A stretch of 64,000 bases of DNA from Cyanobacterium stanieri PCC 7202. Its GTDB lineage: Bacteria > Cyanobacteriota > Cyanobacteriia > Cyanobacteriales > Cyanobacteriaceae. Shown here in pieces: positions 28,311 through 38,012 of this stretch. The stretch is from NCBI GenBank assembly GCA_000317655.1, contig CP003940.1, positions 434,001 to 498,000 of the forward strand, in the 5' to 3' direction. Each line of letters begins with the position of its first letter. The stretch's first letter is position 1. The translations under genes and the position numbers were made by a program. The notes below the pieces were generated by a model, which saw only the letters and a program-made list of their open reading frames with translations, did no database searches and was not told where the DNA came from.

Positions 28311-29111
28311 ATGTCAAGGAAAATAATAAGTAAAAAAAAATCTCTTAACTTCTACTTATTTTTAGCCTCCCTAATAATTCCCTTAGTGAGTTATATATAT
28401 TTAGAGGCGAAAATTGTTGCACAAAATACACAAAAAGAAAAAGAATATACAAAAATAAAAGAGATAGCTGAATCGATTACTTTTAAAATTTTTCCTCAAG
28501 ATATGACTGTCAATATTGGAGGTTCAGGGGTCTTAATTGATAAACAAAATAATCATTATTATATAATTACTAATAACCATGTAGTAGAAGATGTCACCCT
28601 TGAGTATCAAATAAAATCTCACCAAGGTAACATTTATCCTGTGGAAATAATTGCTCAAAACAATCAAGACTCTACAGTAGATGACTTAGCATTGCTCAAA
28701 TTTTACTCAGAGACTAACTATTATCCCGTCAAACTAAGTGATGATGATAACTTATCCAATAATCAATTAATTATTGCCAGTGGATTTCCTTTTGATGAAA
28801 AACTCGAACAACAAGCAGACATAAAATATACCATTGGTAACATAAAAATTATTCTTTCTCAACCTCTTAAAGGAGGTTATCAATTTGGCTATACCAATGA
28901 AATTAATAACGGTATGAGTGGAGGGGCAATTTTAAATATGAACGGTGAATTAATAGGAATTAATGGCTTAGGGAAATATCCCGCCATTGGTAATCCCTAC
29001 ATATATCAAAATGGTGCCGAAATTAACGATATTTCTTGGGATAAAATGAGCGAAATGAGTTGGGGCATTCCTATTAAATCCATTAAAACATTTACAGCTA
29101 ATTTAGAATAA
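28311..29111 (+). CDS. membrane-anchored trypsin-like serine protease
   Basis: 266 residues. A basic N-terminus and one membrane helix (about 12-32) anchor a chymotrypsin-fold domain. The triad is visible: His in TNNHVVED, Asp in DDLALLKF, and Ser in NGMSGGAILN. There is no PDZ domain, so it is shorter than the HtrA/Deg proteases and closer to the single-domain cyanobacterial trypsin-like group. It probably works in the periplasm. Convergent with the SLC13 permease, seven bases apart. Confidence 0.87.
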   Translation: MSRKIISKKKSLNFYLFLASLIIPLVSYIYLEAKIVAQNTQKEKEYTKIKEIAESITFKIFPQDMTVNIGGSGVLIDKQNNHYYIITNNHVVEDVTLEYQIKSHQGNIYPVEIIAQNNQDSTVDDLALLKFYSETNYYPVKLSDDDNLSNNQLIIASGFPFDEKLEQQADIKYTIGNIKIILSQPLKGGYQFGYTNEINNGMSGGAILNMNGELIGINGLGKYPAIGNPYIYQNGAEINDISWDKMSEMSWGIPIKSIKTFTANLE

Positions 29112-29118
29112 CTATTTT

Positions 29119-30927
29119 CTAGCTAATACCATATAATTTAACAATTAAAAGAGGAATCAAAAAAGTAAAACAAATAGTTAAAGGTAAACCCACACGGGTA
29201 TAATCAAGAAACTTGTACCCCCCCGGTGCATAAACCATCGTATTGGTTTGATAGCCAATGGGTGCAAGATAACTATTAGAAGCGGCAAAAGTCACCGCAT
29301 ACATAAAAGCAAGAGGATTCAAACCAACAATTTCTGCCACCTTCACTGCAATGGGAATCATTAACACCACAGCAGCGTTATTCGATAATATTTCAGTGAG
29401 AATACAGGTGGCCAGATAAAACACCACTAAAATCCAATACCCCGGTAAATTACCACCAATATTTAATAAATTATCTGCTAACCATTCATTGGTACCAGAA
29501 TTATCCATGGCAATACCCAACGGAATCAACCCTGCCAACAAGAAAATAATATCCCAACGTACTGCCCCATAAATTTCTCCCGGCTTCAGGCAACCAGTGA
29601 TAACCATTAATACTACCCCTGTTAAGCTGGTGACGAGAATTGGTGCTAAGTCGAACCCTGCGATCGCAATTACCCCTATAATAATCATAAGAGCTATACC
29701 AGCCTTATCAGTACGTAAACCCTCCCTATCCTTTTCCTCCAAAACTAATAATTCCCTGGTGGTTTGTAAACCGATAAAACTCTCCTTGGGTGCTTGTACT
29801 AATAATAAATCACCAAACTTAAGAGAAGTTTTACCCAGCCTTTCCCTAATTAATTCTTGCCCTCTTCTAATGGCTAAAACCGTGGCATTATAACGCTGTC
29901 TAAATCTTAAATCCTTCAAAGTAGTACCAATCAAACGAGAATTTGAGAGAATTAAAACCTCCGCAATTTTTTCCTCTTGAATAGAATTATTCTCTTCCTC
30001 TAAATTATTAGAATTAAATTTAAAATCAGCAAGAATTTCCACCCCTCTTTCATCTTTTATATTCAGTAAATTTGTGCGACTACTTCTGACCAATAAAATA
30101 TCACCCACCGATAAAACTTTATCCGCCAAAGGAGGGGCAAAATGAATATCATTACGGATAATTTCTAAAACATCTAAATCGAATTTTCTTTGAATTTGAC
30201 TACCCCTTAAAGTTTGCCCAATTAAACTAGAATTGGGGGGAATAATCATCTCACTGACGTAGTCTTTAATCTCATAATTATCACTCAAAGATTCTCCTCC
30301 GGGGGGTTTACGGGCAGGTAAAATATAAGGAGAAAAAAAACCAAGATATAATAAACCAATTATAAATACAGGTAAGCCTAATTTTGTAAACTGAAAAATG
30401 GTAAATTCGGGATAACCTAATTGTACCGCCACACCACTAGCCAAAATATTAGTAGAAGTACCGATTAAAGTAATTAATCCTCCCAAAATAGTCGAGAAAG
30501 AAAGGGGGATTAATAGTTTTGAAATTGATATTTTTGTTTGTTTACTCCACTGTTCAATTATGGGTAAAAAAATTGCTACTACCGCAGTATTATTAATAAA
30601 AGCACTGATAGAACCAACAATGCCACCCATCACCAAAATTTGCCTAGAGGGATGATTTCCACCCCATTTTATTAGCCAATCTCGTACTATATTTAAAATC
30701 CCTGTTTTGGTAATTCCAGCACTTAAAATAAACATTGCCATCACCGTGATGGTAGCAGAGTTACCAAATCCTGATATTCCTTCATTGGGAGACACTAAGC
30801 CGAATAGCATCAACACAATAGCCACAGAAAGGGCTGTTAAATCTACAGGTAGCCACTCACAAATAAATGCAGTGAGGGTTACAATCAAAATGGTAATAGT
30901 TAGGAATATAGGTGATATTTCGGGCAT
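29119..30927 (-). CDS. SLC13-family permease with two TrkA-C domains
   Basis: 602 residues. Two membrane halves flank a cytoplasmic part (about 210-390) with two RCK-C/TrkA-C domains; each has the PPNSSLIGQTL or LSNSRLIGTTL start followed by GD-LLV. The membrane part shows SAFINNTAVVAIFLPI and EILSNNAAVVLMIPI, the SNT motifs of DASS transporters. Such proteins import sulfate, dicarboxylates or related anions with sodium; cyanobacterial members include sulfate/molybdate-type candidates. The substrate is not decided by sequence. Confidence 0.88.
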   Translation of the reverse strand: MPEISPIFLTITILIVTLTAFICEWLPVDLTALSVAIVLMLFGLVSPNEGISGFGNSATITVMAMFILSAGITKTGILNIVRDWLIKWGGNHPSRQILVMGGIVGSISAFINNTAVVAIFLPIIEQWSKQTKISISKLLIPLSFSTILGGLITLIGTSTNILASGVAVQLGYPEFTIFQFTKLGLPVFIIGLLYLGFFSPYILPARKPPGGESLSDNYEIKDYVSEMIIPPNSSLIGQTLRGSQIQRKFDLDVLEIIRNDIHFAPPLADKVLSVGDILLVRSSRTNLLNIKDERGVEILADFKFNSNNLEEENNSIQEEKIAEVLILSNSRLIGTTLKDLRFRQRYNATVLAIRRGQELIRERLGKTSLKFGDLLLVQAPKESFIGLQTTRELLVLEEKDREGLRTDKAGIALMIIIGVIAIAGFDLAPILVTSLTGVVLMVITGCLKPGEIYGAVRWDIIFLLAGLIPLGIAMDNSGTNEWLADNLLNIGGNLPGYWILVVFYLATCILTEILSNNAAVVLMIPIAVKVAEIVGLNPLAFMYAVTFAASNSYLAPIGYQTNTMVYAPGGYKFLDYTRVGLPLTICFTFLIPLLIVKLYGIS

Positions 30928-31003
30928 TATATTATTTATTTTTTGTTAGAAATTAGCTGTGACGAATTATATCAAGTTCCAGTAATCAGGTGTGAAAGGA
31001 ATT

Positions 31004-31151
31004 AACTTGAGTTTGGGGTAACATTTTTATTTAGCATTTTAAAGGTGTAAACAATTGAAAATTGACAATTAATTATTCTCTTTTGCCTATTGCCTGTTGC
31101 CTGTTGCCTGTTGCCTTTCCTGACTGATAACTATTATCCCGAACGGAGGTT
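31004..31151 (+). mobile_element. short copy of the miniature inverted-repeat element
   Basis: 148 bases bounded by AACTTGAGTTTGGGGTAA (31004-31021) and TTATCCCGAACGGAGGTT (31134-31151), imperfect inverted repeats of the same type as at 40474-40836. Just inside the right end, TGACTGATAACTATTATCCC matches the other copies (TGACAACTGTTATCCC). The interior differs and holds a TTGCCTG tandem run. It ends three bases from the stop codon of the hydrolase gene at 31155. Confidence 0.6.
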
Positions 31152-31154
31152 ATA

Positions 31155-32291
31155 TTAGGAAAATATATCTCTAAAAAACTTGATTCTTTCCTCCCTTGAT
31201 TCTGGCCCAAAATTCCATAAACTTTCATAGAAAAAGAAAGAAACTCCCCCATAATTTTCTGCACGGGTGCGATTAACCTGTTGTTTTATCATCTCTAATG
31301 GCACTTGTCGCCCCTTTAAGCCGCTCAAAAGTGCGATCGCACTCGGGACCTTATTCTTAGCATTTTGGATGTCTTCTTGGAGAATTTCTCGATTAAAAGC
31401 CATCATATTATCCCGATAAACCTGTAATAACAACTCATCCATCAAACCCATTTTTTCCCATTTTGCCCAATCTAATAAATATTGTTCCAAAGAAAACTCT
31501 TGAGGATTGGGGGAGATAGATAAAATAATATCAGGCTTAATTGCCTTAATTTGTCCATGGAGAGTCGCTAAATATTCGGTAATTTTATCCGCGCGCCATT
31601 GTACCCATTCAGCATTGAGGGCATTAGGAGGAGGTAACTTGCCATCATGCTCTTGACGATATAACCTAATGGTATAGGGATCATAACCCAATTCCGAAGG
31701 ATAACCAAAATGATCATCAAATTGGATGCCATCAATGTCATAATTACGGACAATCTCCAACACTAAATCACTGATAAACCTTTGTACTTCAGGATGAAGG
31801 GGATTTAACCATACCCTCTCATGGACTCCCCCCTCTAACCATACCTCACTTTTATCAATGCGTTTGGTAATCCAATGGGGATGTTTTTGGGCCAGTAAAG
31901 AATCCGCAGGCGCCATAAAACCAAACTCAAACCAAGGTATTACCCTTAAATTTCGTTCATGTCCTTCGTCAATAATTTCTTGTAATACATCTCTATTTTG
32001 TAATCCCTCTGTAGGATCCAATCTTACCCCTGTGGCTTCTTGGTTGACTTGGCTAGGGTACAGAGTATAACCCCAATTCCAGACAGTAGGATATATAGTA
32101 TTGAATTTTGTCTGCGCCAAAAGTGCGATCGCACCTTGGGTATTTTCACGACTAAACAAAACATCACTATCAACATTAGTCAACCACACCCCCCGAATTT
32201 CATCCCGAGGGATAGATTGAGAGTAACCCCCCCAAGGTATAGTCACCGTAAACCACACCGCACACAAAAACAGAAAAACTGACTTTAACAT
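31155..32291 (-). CDS. GH10-like (GHL10/DUF187) glycoside hydrolase, secreted
   Basis: 378 residues with a signal peptide (about 1-25). The domain starts EIRGVWLTNVDSDVLFSR and contains the GHL10 markers WNWGYTLYPS, VIPWFEFGF, WLNPLHPEVQ, and IDGIQFDDHFGYP with the acidic active-site pair. The family resembles GH10 TIM barrels and acts on cell-wall or extracellular glycans; substrate unknown. Just upstream lies a perfect dyad GTTCAAT-TC-ATTGAAC (32303-32318), and downstream a miniature element. Confidence 0.88.
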   Translation of the reverse strand: MLKSVFLFLCAVWFTVTIPWGGYSQSIPRDEIRGVWLTNVDSDVLFSRENTQGAIALLAQTKFNTIYPTVWNWGYTLYPSQVNQEATGVRLDPTEGLQNRDVLQEIIDEGHERNLRVIPWFEFGFMAPADSLLAQKHPHWITKRIDKSEVWLEGGVHERVWLNPLHPEVQRFISDLVLEIVRNYDIDGIQFDDHFGYPSELGYDPYTIRLYRQEHDGKLPPPNALNAEWVQWRADKITEYLATLHGQIKAIKPDIILSISPNPQEFSLEQYLLDWAKWEKMGLMDELLLQVYRDNMMAFNREILQEDIQNAKNKVPSAIALLSGLKGRQVPLEMIKQQVNRTRAENYGGVSFFFYESLWNFGPESREERIKFFRDIFS

Positions 32292-32302
32292 AAAGAATCT
32301 GA

Positions 32303-32353
32303 GTTCAATTCATTGAACAAGAAACCGTTAGCCTTGTAATTCATTGCAAGGCT
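32303..32353. promoter_or_regulatory. two dyads between accD and the GH10-like gene
   Basis: GTTCAAT-TC-ATTGAAC (32303-32318) is a perfect dyad 12 bases before the ATG of the leftward hydrolase, in a place where an operator or a translation-blocking hairpin could act. AGCCTTG-N10-CAAGGCT (32330-32353) is a stem between the accD stop and that gene and could end accD transcription. On the minus strand it is followed by a weak T-rich stretch only. Confidence 0.35.
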
Positions 32354-32417
32354 GGACTACAAAGAAAATAACTGATTACCCAAACTCAATATAACTTACT
32401 TTTACCATTGTCAATCC

Positions 32418-33350
32418 TTAGATAGCATTCACATTAGTTAAAGTTTCAGCCACCATAGAATTCTCATAATGACTAGGAGTATTAACAGGATAAAAAGGTT
32501 GGTGGAGACTAATCAAATTAGCAAGGGTTTTTTTCAACTGAGTACGAGGTACAATGGCATCCACAAAACCATGCTTCAATAAATACTCAGAAGTTTGGAA
32601 ATCATCAGGCAACTTCTCCCGTAAAGTTTGTTCAATTACCCTTCTTCCTGCAAAACCAATCGTAGCACCCGGTTCAGCCAAAATCAAATCCCCTAACATC
32701 GCAAAACTAGCCGTAACACCCCCCGTCGTAGGATGAGAAAGAATGGGGATATACAATAATTTCTTTTCCTTATGACGTTCTAGCGCCCCAGAAATTTTCG
32801 CCATCTGCATCAAACTTAACATACCCTCTTGCATCCTCGCACCCCCAGAAGCACAAATGATGATGACAGGTAAACCATTAGCAGTGGCATATTCAATCAA
32901 ACGAGTCAATCTTTCCCCTACCACAGAACCCATACTGCCCCCCATAAAGCGAAAATCCATCACCCCAAGGGTAAAAGGTAAACCGTCAATTAAGCCCTTT
33001 CCTGTTTGCACAGCATCACTTAAATTAACCTTTTGTTGTAGTTCTTTGATACGATCTTTATATGCCTTACGATCAACGAAATTTAAAGGATCAGTGGGTT
33101 GTAAATGATGATTTAAAGGTTCCCAAGTGTCAGGATCAACCAACTGCTCAATACGCTCATTACTATTAACCATCATGTGATGACCACATTCCGAGCATAC
33201 CATATTATTACCCTGTAGATCCTTAGTATAAGTCAAAACACCGCAACTAGGGCATTTTGTCCATAAACCATCCGCTATTTCTCTCTCCTGTTGAGGCTTT
33301 ATTTCAGGTTCGGATTTTCTCAAATTATCAAACCAATCGAATAATGACAT
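32418..33350 (-). CDS. accD: acetyl-CoA carboxylase carboxyltransferase subunit beta
   Basis: 310 residues. The N-terminal zinc ribbon has CPSC and CSEC pairs (about residues 34-56). The carboxyltransferase domain shows [25 protein letters not shown] and [15 protein letters not shown]-type motifs (here [15 protein letters not shown]). It moves the carboxyl group from biotin to acetyl-CoA, the first committed step of fatty-acid synthesis, in complex with AccA. It lies 81 bases after the 182-aa protein on the same strand. Confidence 0.96.
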   Translation of the reverse strand: MSLFDWFDNLRKSEPEIKPQQEREIADGLWTKCPSCGVLTYTKDLQGNNMVCSECGHHMMVNSNERIEQLVDPDTWEPLNHHLQPTDPLNFVDRKAYKDRIKELQQKVNLSDAVQTGKGLIDGLPFTLGVMDFRFMGGSMGSVVGERLTRLIEYATANGLPVIIICASGGARMQEGMLSLMQMAKISGALERHKEKKLLYIPILSHPTTGGVTASFAMLGDLILAEPGATIGFAGRRVIEQTLREKLPDDFQTSEYLLKHGFVDAIVPRTQLKKTLANLISLHQPFYPVNTPSHYENSMVAETLTNVNAI

Positions 33351-33431
33351 TTAACAACAAATAATAACAATATATAATAATATATCCTACCTCACGTTAA
33401 CAAAATGCAAGAGACTGTAGACATAGTATAA

Positions 33432-33980
33432 TCAATCTTTAAACTCATCCAAATTTACTTCTTTTCCATCAGACATTTCTATAACAGCTTCCAATCTTCT
33501 GTTATGTTCTTGGGAGGTTTGGTTAATTTTTTGAATATTGTCCACAATTTGACCTATTCCCCCTCCCCTATTATTATCAACTTCCACACAAGAGTGATCA
33601 TCTTGATTTTCACAGACATTATTAACAGAATCTATATGGAGATTATTTCCGTCAGCATCAGTATCCAAACCCATTACCTCATCTCCAGAGGGAATTAACT
33701 CTTCTACTACTTCCAGACTTCCTTGAGATAACAAATATGTGATAGAGACACCCACCCCCACAATTGCCAAAAGAGAAATGATTGTTTTAGATAACTTTCT
33801 CGACTGTTGTATTTTTTTCTCTTGAACCTGGCTTTTTTGATAAGCACGACGTTGTTTTTTCTTCCACTCTTTCTTTATATCTTTAATATCTTCTGTGTCG
33901 TCATCCCAAATTGAAGGATTATTATCCTTTCCTATATTTTGATTCAAGTAGTCAAATTCTTTGCCATCATTGTTATTCAT
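33432..33980 (-). CDS. hypothetical single-pass membrane protein, acidic
   Basis: 182 residues not recognised as a known family. A charged cytoplasmic part holds an acidic stretch (DDDTEDIKDIK) then a basic coiled-coil-like run to about residue 62; a membrane helix follows (about 65-85); the outer part is acidic with a Cys pair, VCENQDDHSC, that could form a disulfide, and a helical end. It precedes accD on the same strand and is divergent from the CobW-type GTPase gene (147 bases). No function can be given. Confidence 0.6.
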   Translation of the reverse strand: MNNNDGKEFDYLNQNIGKDNNPSIWDDDTEDIKDIKKEWKKKQRRAYQKSQVQEKKIQQSRKLSKTIISLLAIVGVGVSITYLLSQGSLEVVEELIPSGDEVMGLDTDADGNNLHIDSVNNVCENQDDHSCVEVDNNRGGGIGQIVDNIQKINQTSQEHNRRLEAVIEMSDGKEVNLDEFKD

Positions 33981-34127
33981 GATTATTTTATTTTGAATTT
34001 ATGACATACTCATTCTATCAAAAATATTGATTCCACGAACTTTTGTCATCCTTTCCACCGAAAAATAGCTGTAAAATAGAATTCTAGGGGAAACCAAAAA
34101 ATTAAAATTATTTTTCTCAATTGATAT

Positions 34128-35255
34128 ATGAACGTAGCAGAACAAAAGAATCAATCCGCCTCTGGCTTGGATGCACCTAAAAGAGGCTTACCTGTCACCA
34201 TTATTACAGGGTTTTTGGGTAGTGGTAAAACAACCTTATTAAATTATATTTTAGAAAATCAACAAGGTGTAAAAACAGCCGTTTTAGTCAATGAGTTTGG
34301 CGAAATAGGTATCGATAACGACTTGATTGTTTCTACAGATGAAACCATGATCGAGTTAAGTAATGGCTGTATTTGTTGCAATATTAATAATGATCTAGTT
34401 GATGCTGTTTATAAAGTATTAGAAAAAGACGATAAAATTGACTATTTAGTCGTAGAAACCACAGGAATTGCTGATCCTTTACCTGTCGCCATGACCTTTT
34501 TAGGCACAGAATTAAGAGAAATGACAAGGTTAGATTCTATTATTACCCTTGTGGATTGTGCTAACTTTAGCCTTGATTTGTTCAACAGCGAAGCTGCTTA
34601 TAGTCAAATTGCTTATGGTGATATTATCATTCTCAACAAAACTGACTTAGTCACCGCTGAGGCAGTAGATAACCTCGAAAATAGGCTCAAGGAAATGAAA
34701 ACTGATGCTAGGATGATGCGCACTACTAACTCAAAAGTGCCTTTACCTTTAATTTTGAGCGTGGGTTTATTTGAGTCGGATAAATATTTTGACTCGGAGG
34801 AAGAAAAAGGGCATAATCATGATCATCATCACCATGATCACGAACATCATGATCATGAACATCACCATGATCACGAACATCATGATCATGAACATCACCA
34901 TGATCACGAACATCATGATCATGAACACCATCACCATGAACATCATTCCCATCACTTAGATAATGACGGTTTTACTTCGGTTTCCTTTGTCAGTGACAAA
35001 CCTTTTTACATTCGCAAATTACAATATTTCCTTGATAATCAATTATCTGCTAAAGTTTTCCGTGCTAAAGGAGTGTTATGGTTTCATGAAAGCGCAGATC
35101 GGCATATTTTTCACCTCAGCGGCAAAAGATTCACCATAGAGGATGACACTTGGAAACAAGGACAACCCAAAGGCAATAAGTTAGTTTTTATTGGTCAAGA
35201 TTTGGATCATGATTTAATTAAGCAACAGTTAGAAAATTGTTTGATCAATAGTTAA
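34128..35255 (+). CDS. CobW/COG0523-family GTPase with His-rich metal-binding region
   Basis: 375 residues. Walker A GFLGSGKT is at 28-35, the CICC metal motif at 81-84, and the GTPase motif ILNKTDLV near 170. A His/Asp/Glu-rich run (about 229-276) is built by three 33-base tandem repeats in the DNA. The C-terminal CobW domain follows (SFVSDKPFYIRKL, VLWFHES). The family includes zinc chaperones and cobalt insertion proteins; the GCICC motif and His run favour Zn handling. No Zur box is clear upstream. Confidence 0.9.
   Translation: MNVAEQKNQSASGLDAPKRGLPVTIITGFLGSGKTTLLNYILENQQGVKTAVLVNEFGEIGIDNDLIVSTDETMIELSNGCICCNINNDLVDAVYKVLEKDDKIDYLVVETTGIADPLPVAMTFLGTELREMTRLDSIITLVDCANFSLDLFNSEAAYSQIAYGDIIILNKTDLVTAEAVDNLENRLKEMKTDARMMRTTNSKVPLPLILSVGLFESDKYFDSEEEKGHNHDHHHHDHEHHDHEHHHDHEHHDHEHHHDHEHHDHEHHHHEHHSHHLDNDGFTSVSFVSDKPFYIRKLQYFLDNQLSAKVFRAKGVLWFHESADRHIFHLSGKRFTIEDDTWKQGQPKGNKLVFIGQDLDHDLIKQQLENCLINS
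34833..34931 (+). repeat. three 33-bp tandem repeats coding the His-rich run
   Basis: Units at 34833-34865, 34866-34898 and 34899-34931 each encode HDHEHHDHEHH; the last differs only at its final codons. Near identity at the DNA level shows recent expansion, and unit number may vary between strains, changing metal-binding capacity. Confidence 0.9.
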
Positions 35256-35269
35256 ACTATGAATCATTG

Positions 35270-35290
35270 GGGTTGAATTAGATTCAACCC
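35270..35290. terminator. bidirectional hairpin between convergent genes
   Basis: GGGTTGAAT-TAG-ATTCAACCC is a perfect 9-base stem with a 3-base loop, 15 bases after the GTPase stop and 44 bases before the stop of the convergent gene. There is no long T-run in either direction. Position and stem strength suggest a shared terminator. Confidence 0.6.
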
Positions 35291-35334
35291 TAGTAGAAAA
35301 ATAGGCACAATAAAATTAATCTTAATTATCATAT

Positions 35335-36342
35335 TTATGGTTCAAATTTTTCTACATACTTTTGATATTTTTTATACACATCTAAAGCAACTATTTCTGA
35401 AGAGAAAGTTTTGGGTTGTTTATAGGTGCTAGATGGATATTCTTTTTTTATAGTCATCATATTATCATAAAATACTTCCCAATCTTTGAGTAATTTTAAT
35501 AACTGTTGAAACTCAAAAAAAGTTTTACTATATCGATGTCTGAGAGCAATATATTGTAAAAATAAAGCGTAAGTTTGAGGATTATTTTTATCTCTGGGAA
35601 CTTTAATGATTTTACCTAATCGTAAGAATTTATCAACGTTAACCTGTACAACTATATTAAATTCTTTGAGACTATCTAAATCTTTGTTATAAAAATTATC
35701 TGCAATTTCTGCTACGTTCCTTAATAAGGAAAAATCACTTAAATCATAGGCTTTAAAAAGCATTAAAAGTGTCAGACCTAACTTGTTTTTTGATAAAATA
35801 TCTAATTGTTCATAATAAGATTGTAGTGATAATTTACCTTCTTCTGTTTTTACTTTTTTAATTACCTCCTCCATTTCTTCTAACACTTTTTCTTTAAAAA
35901 TGTCTGGCTCCAACTGTTTTGATAGTAAATCATAAACATATTGATAAAAATCTTGTTGGGCATAACCAAAATAACGACTTTCTGTTTGCTCAATTTTTAA
36001 AAAACAGTCTTTTGTATCTAACGCTACTTGTAACAATTCTAAGCTATTTTTTAATCCCTCAAAATCTCCTGAATTGTTCTTAACTTGAATATTCATTCTG
36101 TAGAATTTGAGAAACTCGGCTGAAGTAAATTTATCTTTATCAATTCTTTCAATAAATCTACCTATGTTTTTAGTTTGCTCTAATGAGTGTTGATAAAGTG
36201 CAATGGTTTCCGAGGGGATTTCTTCTTTTGAAGAGAATAAATTACCAATGATATTTTTAATGTGACTAACTAAAGACTGATTTCCTATTAATGGTTTATT
36301 CCACCAAGTCGATTTTTTCTCTGTATTTGTTTTTGTTTTCAT
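35335..36342 (-). CDS. hypothetical helical protein
   Basis: 335 residues, not recognised. It is soluble, rich in Lys, Leu, Phe and Tyr, and predicted from composition to be almost all helical; there is no signal peptide, membrane segment or metal motif. An N-terminal WWNKPLIGNQSLVSHIKN block could be a short amphipathic anchor. It lies 156 bases after fumC on the same strand, in a gap with the dispersed palindrome, so is likely separate. It is AT-richer than fumC, which may mean acquired or fast-evolving. Confidence 0.6.
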   Translation of the reverse strand: MKTKTNTEKKSTWWNKPLIGNQSLVSHIKNIIGNLFSSKEEIPSETIALYQHSLEQTKNIGRFIERIDKDKFTSAEFLKFYRMNIQVKNNSGDFEGLKNSLELLQVALDTKDCFLKIEQTESRYFGYAQQDFYQYVYDLLSKQLEPDIFKEKVLEEMEEVIKKVKTEEGKLSLQSYYEQLDILSKNKLGLTLLMLFKAYDLSDFSLLRNVAEIADNFYNKDLDSLKEFNIVVQVNVDKFLRLGKIIKVPRDKNNPQTYALFLQYIALRHRYSKTFFEFQQLLKLLKDWEVFYDNMMTIKKEYPSSTYKQPKTFSSEIVALDVYKKYQKYVEKFEP

Positions 36343-36474
36343 AGGTCTATTAATTATTAGTAATGTTAATTATAGACACTATGTCTAATTTCTCTTTTAA
36401 CTTTTTTATTTATTTAAATGTATTAAATGACGTTTTTTATATGAAGAATAGTTAATGATCAAATCTAGTCTAAT

Positions 36475-36491
36475 GGTGGGCAATGCCCACC
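36475..36491. repeat. dispersed palindrome GGTGGGCAATGCCCACC
   Basis: Identical to the copy at 19380-19396. It starts the gap just past the fumC stop (36499). On the plus strand it is followed by CTACTTTTT, which looks terminator-like, but no rightward gene ends here. Confidence 0.6.
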
Positions 36492-36498
36492 CTACTTT

Positions 36499-37905
36499 TT
36501 AGTGATGAGGATATGCCATTTTTGTTAAATCAATAGAATTATCAAATTCTTCAGCACTGAGATAACCTAACTTGAGGGTAGCTTCTTTGAGGGTTAAATT
36601 ATGATGGTGGGCAAGGTGAGCAATTTCTGAGGCTTTGTCATAACCAATTACGGGGCTAAGGGAAGTTACTAACATCAGAGATTGATTAACTAATTCATTA
36701 ATCCTTTCCCGATTGGGTTGCATATCTTTCACGGTAAAATCTGTGAAGTTGTTACAACTGTCGGACAAAATTTTGATAGATTGAATGATGTTATAAATCA
36801 TCATCGGTTTATATACATTCATATCCAGATAACCACTAGCCCCAGCAAAACTCACGGCGGTATCATAACCCATCACTTGCACCGCTACCATAGCCAAAGC
36901 CTCGCACTGGGTGGGGTTTACCTTCCCCGGCATTATAGATGAACCGGGTTCGTTGGCGGGTAATTCTAATTCATTTAACCCTGCCCTAGGGCCACAGGCA
37001 AGAAGCCTTATATCATTGGCTATTTTGTAAAGGGAACAAGCAAGGGTTTTGAGGGTACTACTTAACATTACCATGGCATCGTGAGAACCCATGACGGTAA
37101 ATTTGTTAGGGGCGGTAATGAAGGGTAATCCTGTGCGTTGGGCGATGTAGTGGGCAGATTTTTCGGCGAAGCCTTTGGGGGCGTTGATTCCTGTGCCTAG
37201 GGCTGTACCTCCGAGGGCGAGTTGATAGATTTCGGGTAAGATATGGTTAAGGCGTTGGAGGTTATCATCAAGCATTCCTACATATCCTGAAAATTCTTGC
37301 CCCAAGCTCAGAGGTACGGCATCTTGGAGGTGGGTTCTACCGATTTTGATAATGTCTTGCCATGCTTGGGCTTTTTGGTGGAGGGCATCCCTTAATTTGG
37401 TTACTTTGGGGATTAAACGGCTATTAATGGCGATCGCACTGGCGATGTGCATGGCAGTGGGAAAGGTATCATTGGAAGACTGAGACATGTTGACATCATC
37501 ATTGGGATGGATGGGATTTTTTGACCCCAATTCACCCCCCACCATCTGAATAGCACGGTTAGCGATAACCTCATTGACATTCATATTCGATTGAGTGCCA
37601 CTGCCCGTCATCCATACATACAAAGGAAAATGATCATCCCATTTCCCTGCCAAAATTTCCTCACAGGCAAGGGAGATTAAATCCGCCTTTTCTTTATCTA
37701 AACAACCCAAATCACAGTTAGCCAAAGCAGAGGCTTTTTTGAGGATAGCAAAAGCCCGAATTACTTCCATGGGCATCATATCCTCCCCGATAGAAAAATG
37801 GTGTAACGACCGCTGAGTTTGAGCACCCCAGAGGCGATCGCCCTTCACCTGTACTTCACCCATACTATCTTTTTCAACCCGAAAATTATTATTTGCCTCT
37901 GCCAT
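36499..37905 (-). CDS. fumC: class II fumarate hydratase
   Basis: 468 residues. The signature [15 protein letters not shown] is present with the catalytic Ser, and [26 protein letters not shown] and [16 protein letters not shown] complete the active site. It interconverts fumarate and malate in the cytoplasm, linking to the malate dehydrogenase at 12341-13306. Single gene; upstream there is a CCCCCCG-AATTCG-CGGGGGG hairpin (37959-37978) that separates it from the 46-aa gene. Confidence 0.96.
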   Translation of the reverse strand: MAEANNNFRVEKDSMGEVQVKGDRLWGAQTQRSLHHFSIGEDMMPMEVIRAFAILKKASALANCDLGCLDKEKADLISLACEEILAGKWDDHFPLYVWMTGSGTQSNMNVNEVIANRAIQMVGGELGSKNPIHPNDDVNMSQSSNDTFPTAMHIASAIAINSRLIPKVTKLRDALHQKAQAWQDIIKIGRTHLQDAVPLSLGQEFSGYVGMLDDNLQRLNHILPEIYQLALGGTALGTGINAPKGFAEKSAHYIAQRTGLPFITAPNKFTVMGSHDAMVMLSSTLKTLACSLYKIANDIRLLACGPRAGLNELELPANEPGSSIMPGKVNPTQCEALAMVAVQVMGYDTAVSFAGASGYLDMNVYKPMMIYNIIQSIKILSDSCNNFTDFTVKDMQPNRERINELVNQSLMLVTSLSPVIGYDKASEIAHLAHHHNLTLKEATLKLGYLSAEEFDNSIDLTKMAYPHH

Positions 37906-37958
37906 CGTTTTTTAATTGATAATTGAAAATGGATAATTGATAATACAAAATCCCAATT

Positions 37959-37978
37959 CCCCCCGAATTCGCGGGGGG
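37959..37978. terminator. GC hairpin between the 46-aa gene and fumC
   Basis: CCCCCCG-N6-CGGGGGG is a 7-base stem in the 107-base gap downstream of the small gene. It may end that gene's transcript or be a dispersed C/G palindrome like the one at 18643. No T-run follows. Confidence 0.4.
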
Positions 37979-38012
37979 CTAGGGGGGATCAAATTCCTAT
38001 AATTGATAATAC

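Noticed and set aside
31073-31264. 63-residue leftward frame over the GH10-like gene's end
   Set aside because: Its tail is the TTGCCTG repeat of the miniature element and the rest is an out-of-frame shadow of the hydrolase gene.
33981-34127. Zur box upstream of the CobW-type GTPase
   Set aside because: I looked for a TGATAATNATTATCA-like dyad and found none.
34833-34931. Possible CRISPR array (three 33-bp repeats)
   Set aside because: The units are in direct contact with no spacers and are in frame within a gene.
34767-34959. Met/Ile-rich frames on both strands over the His-rich repeat
   Set aside because: They are by-products of the CATGATCAC repeats inside the CobW-type gene and have no independent start signal.
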